64,000 nt of DNA from Actinomycetota bacterium (GCA_016870485.1 VGBM01000003.1:102016-166015); one strand, 5' to 3'; shown: positions 1 through 9,875, counted from the first letter of the stretch. Numbers and translations are program-made. The notes: generated from the letters alone by a model not told the origin.

Positions 1-1077
1 CGGCCCGTGGCCGCCCACTACGACGAGACCGAGGAGACCCCGTACGCGCCGTTCCACAAGGCGGCCGAGATCGGGCTCACCTGCTTCGACCTGCCCGAGG
101 AGTTCGGCGGCGGCGGGATCCACGACCTCTCGACCTGCATCCAGATCCACGAGGAGCTGACCTACGGCGACGCCGCGATCGGCAACTTCATCGGGTCGGC
201 CTCCTTCTTCGGCGGCGTCATCGTCGAGCTCGGCACCCAGGCACAGAAGGAGCGCTGGATCACCCCGCTCTGCGGCCCCACCCCGAAGCTCGGCGCGCTC
301 GCCACCACCGAGTCGCAAGCGGGCTCCGACGCGAGCGCGATCGCCACGCACGCCCAGCCCGTCGACGGCGGCTACCGCCTCAACGGCTCGAAGACCTGGA
401 TCTCGAACGCGGGTGTGGCCTCCTTCTACCTCGTGTTCGCGACCGTCGCTCCGGGCACCCGCTCGAAGGGCATCACCGCCTTCGTGGTCGAGGAGGGCGA
501 CGCCGGCTTCGAGGTCGGCAGCAAGCTCCACAAGCTCGGCCAGCGCGCGATCCCCACGCACGAGATCTTCTTCAACGACGTCTTCCTGCCGGAGGACCGC
601 CGCATCGGCGACGAGGGCATGGGCTTCAAGGGCCTGATGCGCAAGTTCGACGAGTCGCGCGTCGTCCTCGCGGCCGGCGAGGTCGGGATGGCCCGCGCGG
701 CCTTCGACTACGCGGTCGAGTACGCCACCGAGCGCGAGACGTTCGGGGCCCCGATCCACGTCAACCAGGCCGTCTCCTTCCGCCTCGTCGACGTCAAGAT
801 GAAGATGGACCAGGCGCGGCTGCTCGTCCGCCACGCGGCGGCGCTCGCCGACGCCGGCGAGCCGTTCGCGACCGAGGCGGCGATGGCGAAGCTGGCCGCC
901 TCCGAGGCCGCGTGGTTCTCCGCCTGGGCCTGCTGCCAGACGCTCGGCGGCTACTCCTACTCCCGCGAGTACCCGGCGGAGCGCTGGCTGCGCGACGCCA
1001 AGCTCGAGGAGATCTGGGAGGGCACGAGCGACATCATGCGCCTGATCATCTCCCGCTCCCTGTTCCCCCGCGTCTGA
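1..1077 (+). CDS. Acyl-CoA dehydrogenase, 5' end outside window
   Basis: Flavoprotein that oxidises an acyl-CoA to the 2-enoyl-CoA and passes electrons to ETF. The reading frame is open from the first base (R-P-V-A-A-H-Y-D-E), a typical internal stretch of the N-terminal helical domain, so the GTG at 7 is probably not the start. Visible family marks are EEFGGGGI, TTESQAGSDASA in the FAD/substrate loop, KTWISNAG, and the C-terminal IWEGTSDI, whose Glu is the usual catalytic base. About 358 residues are present, so only some 20-30 are missing. The next gene, a second dehydrogenase, starts 25 bases downstream, which suggests a shared operon for acyl-CoA catabolism. The substrate chain cannot be told from the sequence. 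Confidence 0.93.
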   Translation, partial: RPVAAHYDETEETPYAPFHKAAEIGLTCFDLPEEFGGGGIHDLSTCIQIHEELTYGDAAIGNFIGSASFFGGVIVELGTQAQKERWITPLCGPTPKLGALATTESQAGSDASAIATHAQPVDGGYRLNGSKTWISNAGVASFYLVFATVAPGTRSKGITAFVVEEGDAGFEVGSKLHKLGQRAIPTHEIFFNDVFLPEDRRIGDEGMGFKGLMRKFDESRVVLAAGEVGMARAAFDYAVEYATERETFGAPIHVNQAVSFRLVDVKMKMDQARLLVRHAAALADAGEPFATEAAMAKLAASEAAWFSAWACCQTLGGYSYSREYPAERWLRDAKLEEIWEGTSDIMRLIISRSLFPRV

Positions 1078-1102
1078 GCCGCGCCGTCCCCGGAGAACCA
1101 CC

Positions 1103-2278
1103 ATGGACCTGTCCCTCAACGCCCGCGAGCGGGAGATCCAGGAACGCTCCCGGCGCTTCACGGACCAGCACCTGCTGCCCCTCGAGATCACCTGCGACGA
1201 GCAGGACGGCCTCACGCCGGAGCAGCTCGCCCCGACCTACGCGGCGGTCATCGCCGAGCGCCTGAACGCCGTCAACATGCCCGCCGAGTGGGGTGGGCAG
1301 GGCCTTACCATCTTCGAGCAGGTGCTCTCGCAGGAGCAGCTCGGCCGCTCCACGAACGCCCTCTGGGACGTCGTCTGGCGGCCCGCGAACGTGCTGCGCT
1401 ACTGCACCCCCGAGCAGCGCGAGCGCTGGCTCGTGCCCGAGATCGAGGGGCGGCGGCGCTCCTGCTACGCGATCACGGAGGCCGACGCGGGCTCCGACCC
1501 CTCGACCCTCGCCACGTCCGCGGTCCGCGACGGGGACGGCTTCGTCCTCAGCGGCGAGAAGTGGTACGTCACCGTCGGCGACGTCGCCGACTACCAGATC
1601 GTCGTGGCCGAGGTGCCCGGTGAGGGCCCGACCTCGTTCTTGATCGACCGCGACACCGACGGCGTCGAGCAGCACCGCGTCCCGCGCTACATGCACCACT
1701 TCGTCTACGAGCACCCGATCTTCCGCTACCACGACGTCCGGCTCGGCCCGGAGCACGTCCTCGGCGCGGTGGGCGAGGGCTACGACCTGACCAAGGAGTG
1801 GTTCATGGAGGAGCGGCTGATGATCGCCGCCCGCTGCCTCGGCGGGGCGGAGCGCTGCCTCGAAGACGCCTTCGCCTACGCGACGGACCGCGTGCAGTTC
1901 GGGGAGCGGATCATCGACTTCCAGGGCGTCTCGTTCCCCCTCGCGGAGGCCGTCGCCGACATCGCCGCCGCCCGCGCCGTCACCTACCAGGTGGCGTGGG
2001 AGGTGACCGAGGGGCGCATCGACCCGAAGACCCTCCACGCGAAGGCCGCCGCGATCAAGCTGTTCGCCTCCGAGATGGCCAACCGCGTCGTCGACTCCTG
2101 CGTGCAGGTGCTCGGCGGGCGCGGCTACATGCGCGAGAACGCCGTCGAGCGGTTCTACCGCGACCTGCGCGTCGACCGCATCTGGGAGGGCACCTCCGAG
2201 ATCCAGAAGGTCGTGCTCGTCAACGAGATGCGCAAGCGCGGCACGGGTCCGGTCGCGGCCTGGCCCGTGGAGGGCTGA
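1103..2278 (+). CDS. Acyl-CoA dehydrogenase
   Basis: Second FAD-dependent acyl-CoA dehydrogenase, 391 residues, the normal family length. It has the N-terminal helical domain (LNAREREIQERSRRF), the mid-domain signature YAITEADAGSDPS, EKWYVTVGDV where family members have KxWITNG, and a C-terminal LGGRGYMRENAVERFYRD followed by IWEGTSEIQ with the catalytic Glu. The ATG at 1103 has GGAGA seven bases upstream. The stop overlaps the ATG of the TetR gene by one base (TGATG), so the two dehydrogenases and the regulator probably form one transcription unit. Confidence 0.94.
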   Translation: MDLSLNAREREIQERSRRFTDQHLLPLEITCDEQDGLTPEQLAPTYAAVIAERLNAVNMPAEWGGQGLTIFEQVLSQEQLGRSTNALWDVVWRPANVLRYCTPEQRERWLVPEIEGRRRSCYAITEADAGSDPSTLATSAVRDGDGFVLSGEKWYVTVGDVADYQIVVAEVPGEGPTSFLIDRDTDGVEQHRVPRYMHHFVYEHPIFRYHDVRLGPEHVLGAVGEGYDLTKEWFMEERLMIAARCLGGAERCLEDAFAYATDRVQFGERIIDFQGVSFPLAEAVADIAAARAVTYQVAWEVTEGRIDPKTLHAKAAAIKLFASEMANRVVDSCVQVLGGRGYMRENAVERFYRDLRVDRIWEGTSEIQKVVLVNEMRKRGTGPVAAWPVEG

Positions 2279-2877
2279 TGCCGCGCGCCTCCGTCGCCGA
2301 GCTGCGCCGCGGCGAGATCGTCGACGGCGCGATCCGCCTGATCGCCCGGGCGGGCTACGAGGCCACGACGATGCGCGGGCTGGCCGCCGAGCTCGACGTC
2401 TCGACGGGCACGATCACGCACTGGTTCGCGACGAAGGACCACGTGCTCGGGGCCACCCTCGAGGAGCTCGCGGCCCGCTTCGCCACCCGGATAGAGGCCG
2501 AGCTCGCCGGCGCCGACGGGCCGCGCGCCGAGCTGATCGCGATCGGCGACGCCTCCGTGCCGGACACGCCGGAGCGCGCCGACGAGCAGCGGGTCTGGGG
2601 CGAGCTGGCGGCCCGCGCGGCGCGCACCCCGGCCCTCGCGGAGCTGCACGGACGGCTCTACGCGGGCTGGCGGCGGCGGATGGAGCGCGCCGTGCAGGCG
2701 GGGGCGGCCCGGGGCGAGCTGCGCGCGGTCGACGCGGCCGACTGGGCCCGCACCTATGCGGCGCTCCTCGACGGGCTCGGCCTGCACGCGCTCCTGCACC
2801 CGGCGTCGATCTCGCCGGCGCGGATGCGCGCCGCGATCCGCGCGCACGTCGACGGCACCCTCGCGCCGGGCGCCTGA
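2278..2877 (+). CDS. TetR-family transcriptional regulator
   Basis: 199-residue repressor-like protein. Residues about 8-58 form the TetR helix-turn-helix (RRGEIVDGAIRLIARAGYEA, then ELDVSTGTITHWFATKDHVL). The C-terminal part is a helical ligand-binding domain ending ALLHPASISPARMRAAI. It is translationally coupled to the upstream acyl-CoA dehydrogenase through a TGATG overlap. By position it probably controls this acyl-CoA catabolic operon with an acyl-CoA as effector, but the effector is inference. Its stop lies one base from the stop of the convergent ATPase gene. Confidence 0.9.
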   Translation: MPRASVAELRRGEIVDGAIRLIARAGYEATTMRGLAAELDVSTGTITHWFATKDHVLGATLEELAARFATRIEAELAGADGPRAELIAIGDASVPDTPERADEQRVWGELAARAARTPALAELHGRLYAGWRRRMERAVQAGAARGELRAVDAADWARTYAALLDGLGLHALLHPASISPARMRAAIRAHVDGTLAPGA

Positions 2878-2878
2878 C

Positions 2879-4063
2879 TCAGCGCAGCTGGTCCGCGAAC
2901 TGCCGGGCGGTCCGCGCCGACAGCCCGTGGCCCTGCACCGCGAAGCGCATCGCCTGCGCGTCGAGGTCGTCCGGCACGGAGCCGAGCCGCGCGAAGGCGA
3001 GGTGGCGGCAGATCGCCAGGTAGGCGGCCTTGTCCTGGCGGGGGAAGCGCACGCGGCGGCCGAAACGGGCGGCCAGCGCCACCTTCTCCCCGACCATCTC
3101 CTCCGCATCGACGTCGTCGGCGCGCTCGGCCAGCGAGCCGTGCGTGAGGTTGAGGCGGTTCGAGGTGGCCCAGACGATCACGTTCGGGGGGCGCTCGACG
3201 ACGCCGCCGTCGAGGGTGGCGCGCAGGACCCGGTCGAGCCGCTCGCCGTCGTCGACGACGAGGTCGTCGAGGAAGAGGATCGTCGGCGGGCCGTCGCGCA
3301 GCTCGATCAGCGCCGCCTCGACCCCGTCGATCTGGTCGCGCTCGACCTGCACGAGCCGGATGCCCTGGTCGGCGTAGGCCGCGGCGCAGGCCCGCACCGC
3401 GGCCGACTTGCCGGTGCCGGGCGGGCCGTGCAGGAGCGCGTCGTTGGCGGGGGCCCCGTGGAGGAACGCGCGCAGGTCGTCGAGGAGCGGCGCCCGCTGG
3501 GCCTCGTAGCCGACGAGATCCTCGAGGGTCGTGCGGTCCGGGGCGGGCACACCGACGAGCTCGCCGTCGACCCAGCGCAGGACGCGGCTGATCGCCAGCG
3601 CCCCCGTGCCCTCCGCGGCGTGGAACGCGGCCAGGTCGGCGGCCGTTCCGGCCCAGCCCGGCTCGGCGGCGAGCCGGTCGGCGAGCGCGAGCGCCGCGAC
3701 CGGGATCGCGTCGCGCTCGGGGCCCGCGAGGTCGCGGCCGCCCAGCGCCCCGTCGAGGCCGTGGCGGGCGAGCAGGCGCGCCGCGTCGCCGTGGGCGAGC
3801 TCGCCGACCCGCGCGAGCTCGCGGCCGGCGAGGGCGACGCGCGGGTCGTGGGCGGCCATGCCGTGGCGCGCCGCGACGGCGAACGGCCCCTCGGAGGCGA
3901 CGACGGCGAGGGCGATGGCCAGCCCGACGGGGAGCTCGAGTTCGAGGGCGGCGCGGGCGGCCTCGGCGGCCGCCACCTCGTCGTCGGGGGCCTCGGCGAG
4001 GTCGAAGAGCGGCCCCACGAGGCCGTCCTCGTGGAGGTCGGCGTAGGCGACGAGCAGGCTCAC
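2879..4063 (-). CDS. DUF815-type AAA ATPase
   Basis: 394-residue P-loop ATPase. The first 190 residues are an Ala/Leu-rich helical region. The ATPase core follows, with Walker A GPPGTGKS at about 213-220, Walker B ILFLDDL around 264, a sensor-1-like VIVWATSNR and a C-terminal lid (GLSARTARQFADQL). The layout matches the DUF815 family, whose cellular role is unknown. The start is GTG, overlapping the upstream ureohydrolase stop by four bases (GTGA), and that gene overlaps OsmC in the same way. Three unrelated-looking activities are therefore tightly coupled in one operon. Confidence 0.85.
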   Translation of the reverse strand: MSLLVAYADLHEDGLVGPLFDLAEAPDDEVAAAEAARAALELELPVGLAIALAVVASEGPFAVAARHGMAAHDPRVALAGRELARVGELAHGDAARLLARHGLDGALGGRDLAGPERDAIPVAALALADRLAAEPGWAGTAADLAAFHAAEGTGALAISRVLRWVDGELVGVPAPDRTTLEDLVGYEAQRAPLLDDLRAFLHGAPANDALLHGPPGTGKSAAVRACAAAYADQGIRLVQVERDQIDGVEAALIELRDGPPTILFLDDLVVDDGERLDRVLRATLDGGVVERPPNVIVWATSNRLNLTHGSLAERADDVDAEEMVGEKVALAARFGRRVRFPRQDKAAYLAICRHLAFARLGSVPDDLDAQAMRFAVQGHGLSARTARQFADQLR

Positions 4064-5061
4064 GGCATCTGCCGCTGCGCGGTCCGGCCCGTGCGGCGCA
4101 GCGCGACGCCGTTGAGGCAGTCGAGGATCACGCGGTGGCCGGCCATCGCGGTGATCGCGGCGTGGTCGTACGGCGGCGAGACCTCGACCAGGTCCATGGC
4201 GCAGAGGTCGAGCGACGAGGCGACCGCCAGGACGGCGCGCTTCAGCTCCCGGGTGGTCAGCCCGCCCGGCTCCGGCGTGCCCGTGCCCGGCGCGTAGGCC
4301 GGGTCGAGGACGTCGATGTCGACCGTCAGGTACGTGCGCGGCGCCCGCTCGGCCGCGAACGCGATCGCCTCGGCGACGACGGCGGGCAGGCCGCGGTCCT
4401 CGATCTCGTCCATCGTGGCCCAGCGCATGCCCTGCGCGCGCATCCAGTCGAACTCGGGCGGCGTCGGCCAGGTCCCGCGCAGGCCGATCTGGAAGATCCG
4501 CGAGCCGTCGAGCTCGCCGCGCTCGATCGCGGCGCGGAACGGCGTGCCGTGCGGCGGCTCGCCCGTGGCGGGATCGCCCGTGTCGGCGTGGGTGTCGAAG
4601 TGGATCACCGAGTAGCCGTCGGACCCGTACGCGCCGTGGAGCGCGCGCAGCATGGCGTGCGACAGCGAGTGGTCGCCGCCGATCACGATCGGCAGGGTGC
4701 CGACCTCCAGCGCGAAGCCGACGGCCTCGGCGAGCAGGTCGTGCGCGAGCGGGATGTTGCCCGCCTGGACGTCGATGTCGCCCCAGTCGACGATCCGCAG
4801 CTCGGCGAGGGGGTCGATGCCGGCGTGGAGGCTCGGGCGCTCGCCCATCGCGTTGACGTCCTCGCCCTCGCGCACCGCCTGCGGCCCGAAGCGCGTCCCG
4901 GGGCGGTACGACACGGCCTCGTCGAAGGGCGCGCCGAGCACGACGACGTCCGCCGCGGCGACCTCGTCGCGGCTCGTGGCCGGCGCCACGCCGCAGTAGG
5001 TGCGGAGGATGCCGAAGTAGGCCCCGTAGGAGCCCTGGACGGGGTCGCGCGGCGCGCTCAC
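4060..5061 (-). CDS. Agmatinase/arginase-family ureohydrolase
   Basis: 333-residue binuclear-manganese hydrolase that removes urea from a guanidino compound, probably agmatine or guanidinobutyrate. Metal motifs are complete: GGDHS near 128, HFDTHADTGD near 155 and DIDVLDPAYAPGTGTPEPGG near 248. I chose the GTG at 5061, which overlaps the OsmC stop as GTGA. A longer upstream reading is only the shadow of OsmC. A second family member lies at 38245-39183, so the organism may use two different guanidino substrates. Confidence 0.9.
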   Translation of the reverse strand: MSAPRDPVQGSYGAYFGILRTYCGVAPATSRDEVAAADVVVLGAPFDEAVSYRPGTRFGPQAVREGEDVNAMGERPSLHAGIDPLAELRIVDWGDIDVQAGNIPLAHDLLAEAVGFALEVGTLPIVIGGDHSLSHAMLRALHGAYGSDGYSVIHFDTHADTGDPATGEPPHGTPFRAAIERGELDGSRIFQIGLRGTWPTPPEFDWMRAQGMRWATMDEIEDRGLPAVVAEAIAFAAERAPRTYLTVDIDVLDPAYAPGTGTPEPGGLTTRELKRAVLAVASSLDLCAMDLVEVSPPYDHAAITAMAGHRVILDCLNGVALRRTGRTAQRQMP

Positions 5062-5501
5062 GCCTCCGCGATCTCCCAGTCGTTCTGCACCTCGGCGGTC
5101 GTGGACGCGGAGATGAAGCAGTCGCGCTCCGCCTTGCCGATCAGCTCTCGGGCGCGCTCGGCCTGGCCCGCGGCCACCGTCACGCTCGGACGCTGGTGCA
5201 CGTGCACGAAGGCGTAGCGGCCGTCCTCGACGCGGCGCATCACCGTGCCGCCGATCGACGCCGAGTAGCCCGTCACCTCGACGCCCTTGTGCTCGGCGTG
5301 GGCGAGGAACGAGATCATCGTGCAGGAGGCGAGGCCGGCCAAAAACAGCTGCTCCGGGCTCCAGCGGTCGGGCTCCCCCATCGGGAAGTCGCTCGGCGGG
5401 CCGGACAGGATCGCGGGCAGGTCGCCGCTCGCGAGGGTGGAGGCGCGCCGGCCGTCCCACGCGACGTCGACCTCGTACTGGAACTGCTTGGAGTTGGGCA
5501 C
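5058..5501 (-). CDS. OsmC-family peroxiredoxin-like protein
   Basis: 147 residues. OsmC/Ohr proteins reduce organic hydroperoxides with paired cysteines. Here the first Cys lies in LAGLASCTMISFLAHA near 60, and the second in GKAERDCFISASTTA near 128, the expected spacing for the fold. It starts with GTG at 5501, preceded by a -10-like TACCAT with a six-base gap and no Shine-Dalgarno sequence, so the mRNA is probably leaderless. It is first in a three-gene operon with the ureohydrolase and the DUF815 ATPase. Confidence 0.88.
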   Translation of the reverse strand: MPNSKQFQYEVDVAWDGRRASTLASGDLPAILSGPPSDFPMGEPDRWSPEQLFLAGLASCTMISFLAHAEHKGVEVTGYSASIGGTVMRRVEDGRYAFVHVHQRPSVTVAAGQAERARELIGKAERDCFISASTTAEVQNDWEIAEA

Positions 5502-5507
5502 GGGGGC

Positions 5508-5513
5508 ATGGTA
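5508..5513 (-). promoter_or_regulatory. -10 element of OsmC operon (leaderless)
   Basis: TACCAT on the minus strand, six bases before the GTG at 5501. There is no Shine-Dalgarno sequence between them. Confidence 0.55.
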
Positions 5514-5604
5514 CCCGCAGGCCGGGGAGCGCCGCCGTCCGAAGGGGGGTGTGCAAGGGTTCCCGCCGCGGTGGGAACCGCCGCCAAGACCGGCCGGGGT
5601 TGCC

Positions 5605-5610
5605 TACCAT
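5605..5610 (+). promoter_or_regulatory. -10 element of acidic-protein gene
   Basis: TACCAT about 33 bases before the GTG at 5644. A GGGAG ribosome site sits at 5634-5638, so this gene has a short leader, unlike the divergent OsmC gene. Confidence 0.4.
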
Positions 5611-5643
5611 CCCGCCGACCCGCTCTGCCCCCGGGAGACCGAC

Positions 5644-6180
5644 GTGGAAGCCTCGAACCTAGACAACGAGACCGAGACCGAGCCGGCCGCCGAGGCCGTC
5701 GAGGAGCAGGAGGCCCCGGCCGCCGAGGAGCAGGAGGCCCCGGCCGCCGAGGAGACGCCCGCCGTCGAGGCCGAGGCCGCCGCCGAGGAGGCTCCGGCCG
5801 TCGAGGCCGCCGAGGAGGCGCCCGACGCCGAGCCCGAGGCCGCCGCCGAGGAGGCCGAGGAGGAGCGCGAGCCGATGGACGCCGAGACCGAGGCGGAGAT
5901 CGCCGCCGAGTTCGTCGGCGAGGCCGGCGAGGAGTACGACGCCGAGGCGGAGGCCGCCGCGGTGGCCGTCGCCACGGGCCCCGTCGTGGCCCGCGTCTAC
6001 ATCTGCAAGCACGGGCATCGCACCGTGTCGCTCTGGTCGACGCCGGACACCTGTCTGCGTCGCGTCAAGGGCCACATCTGCGGTGAGAGCCTGGTGGCCC
6101 TCGCGGATGCGCCGCCGGACGCCAAGGAGAAGATGCTGAACCCGCTCAAGGCCTCGAAGAAGGCCGCCAAGAAGTCCTGA
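5644..6180 (+). CDS. Acidic Glu/Ala-rich protein with C-terminal Cys/His segment
   Basis: 178-residue protein that I do not recognise as a named family. Residues 1 to about 115 are almost entirely Glu, Ala, Val, Pro and Asp, probably disordered and strongly negative. Residues about 118-160 look folded and carry CKHGH, then DTC, then HICGES: three Cys and several His that could bind zinc. The end is basic (LKASKKAAKKS). The start is the GTG at 5644 after GGGAG. The stop overlaps the ATG of the next small gene (TGATG), so the two are translationally coupled. The charge layout (acidic head, compact Cys/His core, Lys tail) suggests a protein- or nucleic-acid-binding adaptor, which is inference. 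Confidence 0.75.
   Translation: MEASNLDNETETEPAAEAVEEQEAPAAEEQEAPAAEETPAVEAEAAAEEAPAVEAAEEAPDAEPEAAAEEAEEEREPMDAETEAEIAAEFVGEAGEEYDAEAEAAAVAVATGPVVARVYICKHGHRTVSLWSTPDTCLRRVKGHICGESLVALADAPPDAKEKMLNPLKASKKAAKKS
5701..5748 (+). repeat. Exact 24-bp tandem duplication in coding sequence
   Basis: Two identical 24-base units (5701-5724 and 5725-5748) encode EEQEAPAA twice. A partial third unit (GAGGAG) follows. Such units can expand or contract by slippage without breaking the frame. Confidence 0.9.
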
Positions 6181-6449
6181 TGAGCGGCGTCTCCCCGACC
6201 ACGGACCCCCGCTCGTACGGTTGGCTCGAGCCCCTCTCCGACGAGGAGGCCGGGCGAATCGTCTTCTCGCCCGCCGGCGAGATGCTCGACGACGGCGACT
6301 GGTACCTGGACGCGACGAGCCCGAAGCGCGGCCCCGTCCTCGCCCTCGAGGGCGAGTTCGTGCCGCGGCAGGGCATGTACATCCGCCGCTCCAAGTCCGG
6401 CGAGGAGCTGTGGGGCCGTCTCACGCTCGCCGCCGCCGGCAAGCTCTAG
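6180..6449 (+). CDS. Small conserved-looking hypothetical protein
   Basis: 89 residues, no family recognised. It has no signal peptide or membrane segment. It contains WLEPLSDEEAGRIVFSPAGE and a later GEFVPRQGMYIRRSKSGEELW. The mix of short beta-like segments with Trp and Tyr suggests a small globular domain. Its ATG overlaps the stop of the acidic-protein gene by one base, so the products are likely made together and may interact. Third-position GC is as high as in neighbouring genes, which supports real coding. Confidence 0.7.
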   Translation: MSGVSPTTDPRSYGWLEPLSDEEAGRIVFSPAGEMLDDGDWYLDATSPKRGPVLALEGEFVPRQGMYIRRSKSGEELWGRLTLAAAGKL

Positions 6450-6525
6450 CCGTGGGACTCCCGCCATCCACGGGCACCCGGCCTGCGAGCATTTTGACGC
6501 CTCCGAGCGTCCGGAGTTCCCCCCG

Positions 6526-7290
<765 letters not shown>

Positions 7291-7293
7291 GGG

Positions 7294-9849
7294 ATGCTGC
7301 GGCTCGTCCTGCGCGGCCTCGCGACCCGCAAGCTGCGCTCCGCCCTGACCGCGGTCGCGATCCTGCTCGGGGTCACGATGATCTCCGGCACGTTCGTCCT
7401 GACGGACCAGATCGACCGCGCCTTCGTGCAGATCTTCGAGCAGGGCAACGCGCAGATCGACGTGGTCGTGAAGGACCGGCCGCCGTTCGAGGACCAGCAG
7501 ACCGAGGTCTACCTCGACGCCGACGTGGTCGACCGGGTCCGCCAGGTCGACGGCGTGGCGCTGGCCGAGCCGTTCCTGCAGGTGCAGGGCTACCTCGTCG
7601 CGGACGGCGAGCAGCTGGTCAGCCAGGGCGGCGCCCCGAACTTCGTGTTCTCGAGCCTGCCGCAGGCGATGAACCCGTACACCCCGATCGCGGGACGGCT
7701 CCCCGAGGCGAGCGGCGAGGTCGCCGTGGCGAAGGAGATCGCCGAGCAGGGCGGGCTCGAGGTCGGGCAGGCCGCCCAGCTCGCGACGCAGGCCGGCGCG
7801 CAGGACGTCTCCGTCGTCGGCATCCTCCAGTTCGGGGACGGCACGACGTCGCTCGGCGGCTCCACGTCCGTGATCGCCCCGCTCGGCGACGTGCAGGCCT
7901 GGTGGTCGCTCGACGGCAAGGCCAGCTTCGTCTACGCGAAGTCCGCCGACGGCGTCTCCGAAGACGAGCTCGCCGACCGCGTGCGCACGGCGCTCGACGA
8001 CCCGGGGCTGATCGTCCAGACGGCGGCCGAGGACTCGGCCGAGCAGGCCAGCGAGCTCAACGCGCTGATCGGGCGGCTGATCCGCTTCGCCCTGCTCGGC
8101 TTCGCGGGCGTCGCCGTCCTCGTGGGCGCCTTCATCATCTTCAACACCTTCTCGATCACGGTCGCCCAGCGCACCCGCGAGTTCGCGATGCTGCGCACGA
8201 TCGGCGCGAGCCGCCGCCAGATCCTCGGCACGGTGGTGGGGGAGGCCTTCGTGATCGCCCTCGCCGCGACCCTCGTCGGGCTGGTGCTCGGGCTCGGCTT
8301 CGCCTGGGGCCTCAACCGCGTCTTCGAGCTGGTCGGCTTCGGCCTGCCCGCGACGGGCCTGCGGATGCCCTGGCAGACCGTCGTGGTCTGCCTCGTCGTC
8401 GGCATCGGCGTGACCGTGCTGGCCGCGATCGGGCCGGCGCTGCGGGCCACCCGCATCGCCCCGGTCAGTGCCCTGCGCGAGGGCGCCGTGCCGCCGCGCG
8501 GCCGGCTCGCGCGGCTGACGCCCGTGATCGGCGTCCTGATCGGCGTCCTCGGCGGGGCGGCGCTCGTGGCCGGCCTGACCCAGGACATCGCCACGACGCA
8601 GCGCCTCGCCATTCTCGCCGCCGGTGCGATCGCCGTCTTCATCGGCGTCGCCGTCCTGTCGCGCTACATCGTGCGGCCCGTCGTGCACGCGGCCGCCCCG
8701 CCGATCACCGCCGTCGCCGGCGGCGTCGGCCGGATCGCGGCCGAGAACGCGGGCCGCAACCCCGCCCGCACCGCGGTCACCGCCGCCGCGCTGATGATCG
8801 GGATCGGGCTCGTGGTCTTCGTGACCATCTTCGTCGGCGGGCTCAAGGAGTCGTTCACGGGCGCGATCGACGACTCGCTCGAGTCGGAGCTGATCGTGAC
8901 CGCGCAGGGCTTCGGCAGCCCGCTGCCCGCCGCGGTGCTGCCCGCCGTGCGCGCCGTCGAGGGCGTCCAGGTCGCCTCGCCCGTCGGCGGCACCCCCGTC
9001 CAGATCGGCCAGGGCACGTTCGCGCTGATCGGCGTCGACCCGGCCGACATCGACCAGGTCTACTCGTTCGACTGGGAGTCGGGCGACGACGCCCTGATCG
9101 GCCAGCTCGGCGCGGACGGCGCCGTCGTCGAGGCGAACGTGGCCTCCGACCTCGGGGTCGGCGTCGGCGACACCGTCGACGTCGTCTCGATCAACGGCGC
9201 GTCCGCGACGTTCGCGGTGCGCGGCCTCTACGCGGACGAGCAGTTCCTCAACGGCGTCACCGTCACGCAGGAGGCGCTCAAGCCGCTGCTCCAGTCCAAC
9301 GCCACCGGGATCAACACGCTGTTCGTGAAGATCGCCGAGGGCGCGGACGCGACGCAGGTGCAGGCCGGCGTCGAGGCGGCGCTCGCGCCGTTCCCGACCG
9401 CCCAGGTGCAGTCGAACGCCGAGATCAAGGCGCAGATCGAGTCGGGCGTCAACCAGCTGCTCGTGATCTTCTACGCGCTCCTCGCCCTGAGCGTGATCAT
9501 CTCGCTGTTCGGCATCGTCAACACGCTGGTCCTGTCGATCTTCGAGCGCACCCGCGAGATCGGCATGCTGCGCGCCGTCGGCACGACGCGCCGCCAGCTG
9601 CGCCGCATGATCCGCTGGGAGTCCGTGATCACCTCGATCATCGGCGGCGTCCTCGGCGTCCTGATCGGCATCCTCTTCGGCTGGGTCACCGCGCAGGGGC
9701 TCGAGGCCGAGGGCATCGTCTTCATCCTGCCCGTGGGGACGCTCCTGCTCTTCCTCGCGCTGTCGATCGTGGCGGGCGTCGTCGCGGCGATCCTGCCCGC
9801 GCGGCGGGCCGCGAAGCTCGACGTGCTCGAGGCGCTGCAGTACGAGTAG
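7294..9849 (+). CDS. ABC transporter permease with two FtsX domains
   Basis: 851-residue membrane protein. An N-terminal helix (about 12-35) is followed by a long extracytoplasmic MacB-like domain, then three helices forming the first FtsX domain (FALLGFAGVAVLVGAFIIF and on). Further central helices precede a second extracytoplasmic domain and a C-terminal FtsX triplet. I count about ten membrane segments. Each FtsX unit has the coupling segment after its first helix (QRTREFAMLRTIGASRRQ and FERTREIGMLRAVGTTRRQ), where the ATPase docks. The duplicated architecture is usual in actinobacteria, where one long polypeptide can replace two permease subunits. It is paired with the ATPase just upstream. 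Confidence 0.93.
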   Translation: MLRLVLRGLATRKLRSALTAVAILLGVTMISGTFVLTDQIDRAFVQIFEQGNAQIDVVVKDRPPFEDQQTEVYLDADVVDRVRQVDGVALAEPFLQVQGYLVADGEQLVSQGGAPNFVFSSLPQAMNPYTPIAGRLPEASGEVAVAKEIAEQGGLEVGQAAQLATQAGAQDVSVVGILQFGDGTTSLGGSTSVIAPLGDVQAWWSLDGKASFVYAKSADGVSEDELADRVRTALDDPGLIVQTAAEDSAEQASELNALIGRLIRFALLGFAGVAVLVGAFIIFNTFSITVAQRTREFAMLRTIGASRRQILGTVVGEAFVIALAATLVGLVLGLGFAWGLNRVFELVGFGLPATGLRMPWQTVVVCLVVGIGVTVLAAIGPALRATRIAPVSALREGAVPPRGRLARLTPVIGVLIGVLGGAALVAGLTQDIATTQRLAILAAGAIAVFIGVAVLSRYIVRPVVHAAAPPITAVAGGVGRIAAENAGRNPARTAVTAAALMIGIGLVVFVTIFVGGLKESFTGAIDDSLESELIVTAQGFGSPLPAAVLPAVRAVEGVQVASPVGGTPVQIGQGTFALIGVDPADIDQVYSFDWESGDDALIGQLGADGAVVEANVASDLGVGVGDTVDVVSINGASATFAVRGLYADEQFLNGVTVTQEALKPLLQSNATGINTLFVKIAEGADATQVQAGVEAALAPFPTAQVQSNAEIKAQIESGVNQLLVIFYALLALSVIISLFGIVNTLVLSIFERTREIGMLRAVGTTRRQLRRMIRWESVITSIIGGVLGVLIGILFGWVTAQGLEAEGIVFILPVGTLLLFLALSIVAGVVAAILPARRAAKLDVLEALQYE

Positions 9850-9875
9850 CCCGGATCGCGGATGATGTCCCCGGC

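Noticed and set aside
5701..5748. CRISPR or mobile repeat
   Set aside because: Only two adjacent 24-bp units within a coding frame; this is an in-frame tandem duplication.
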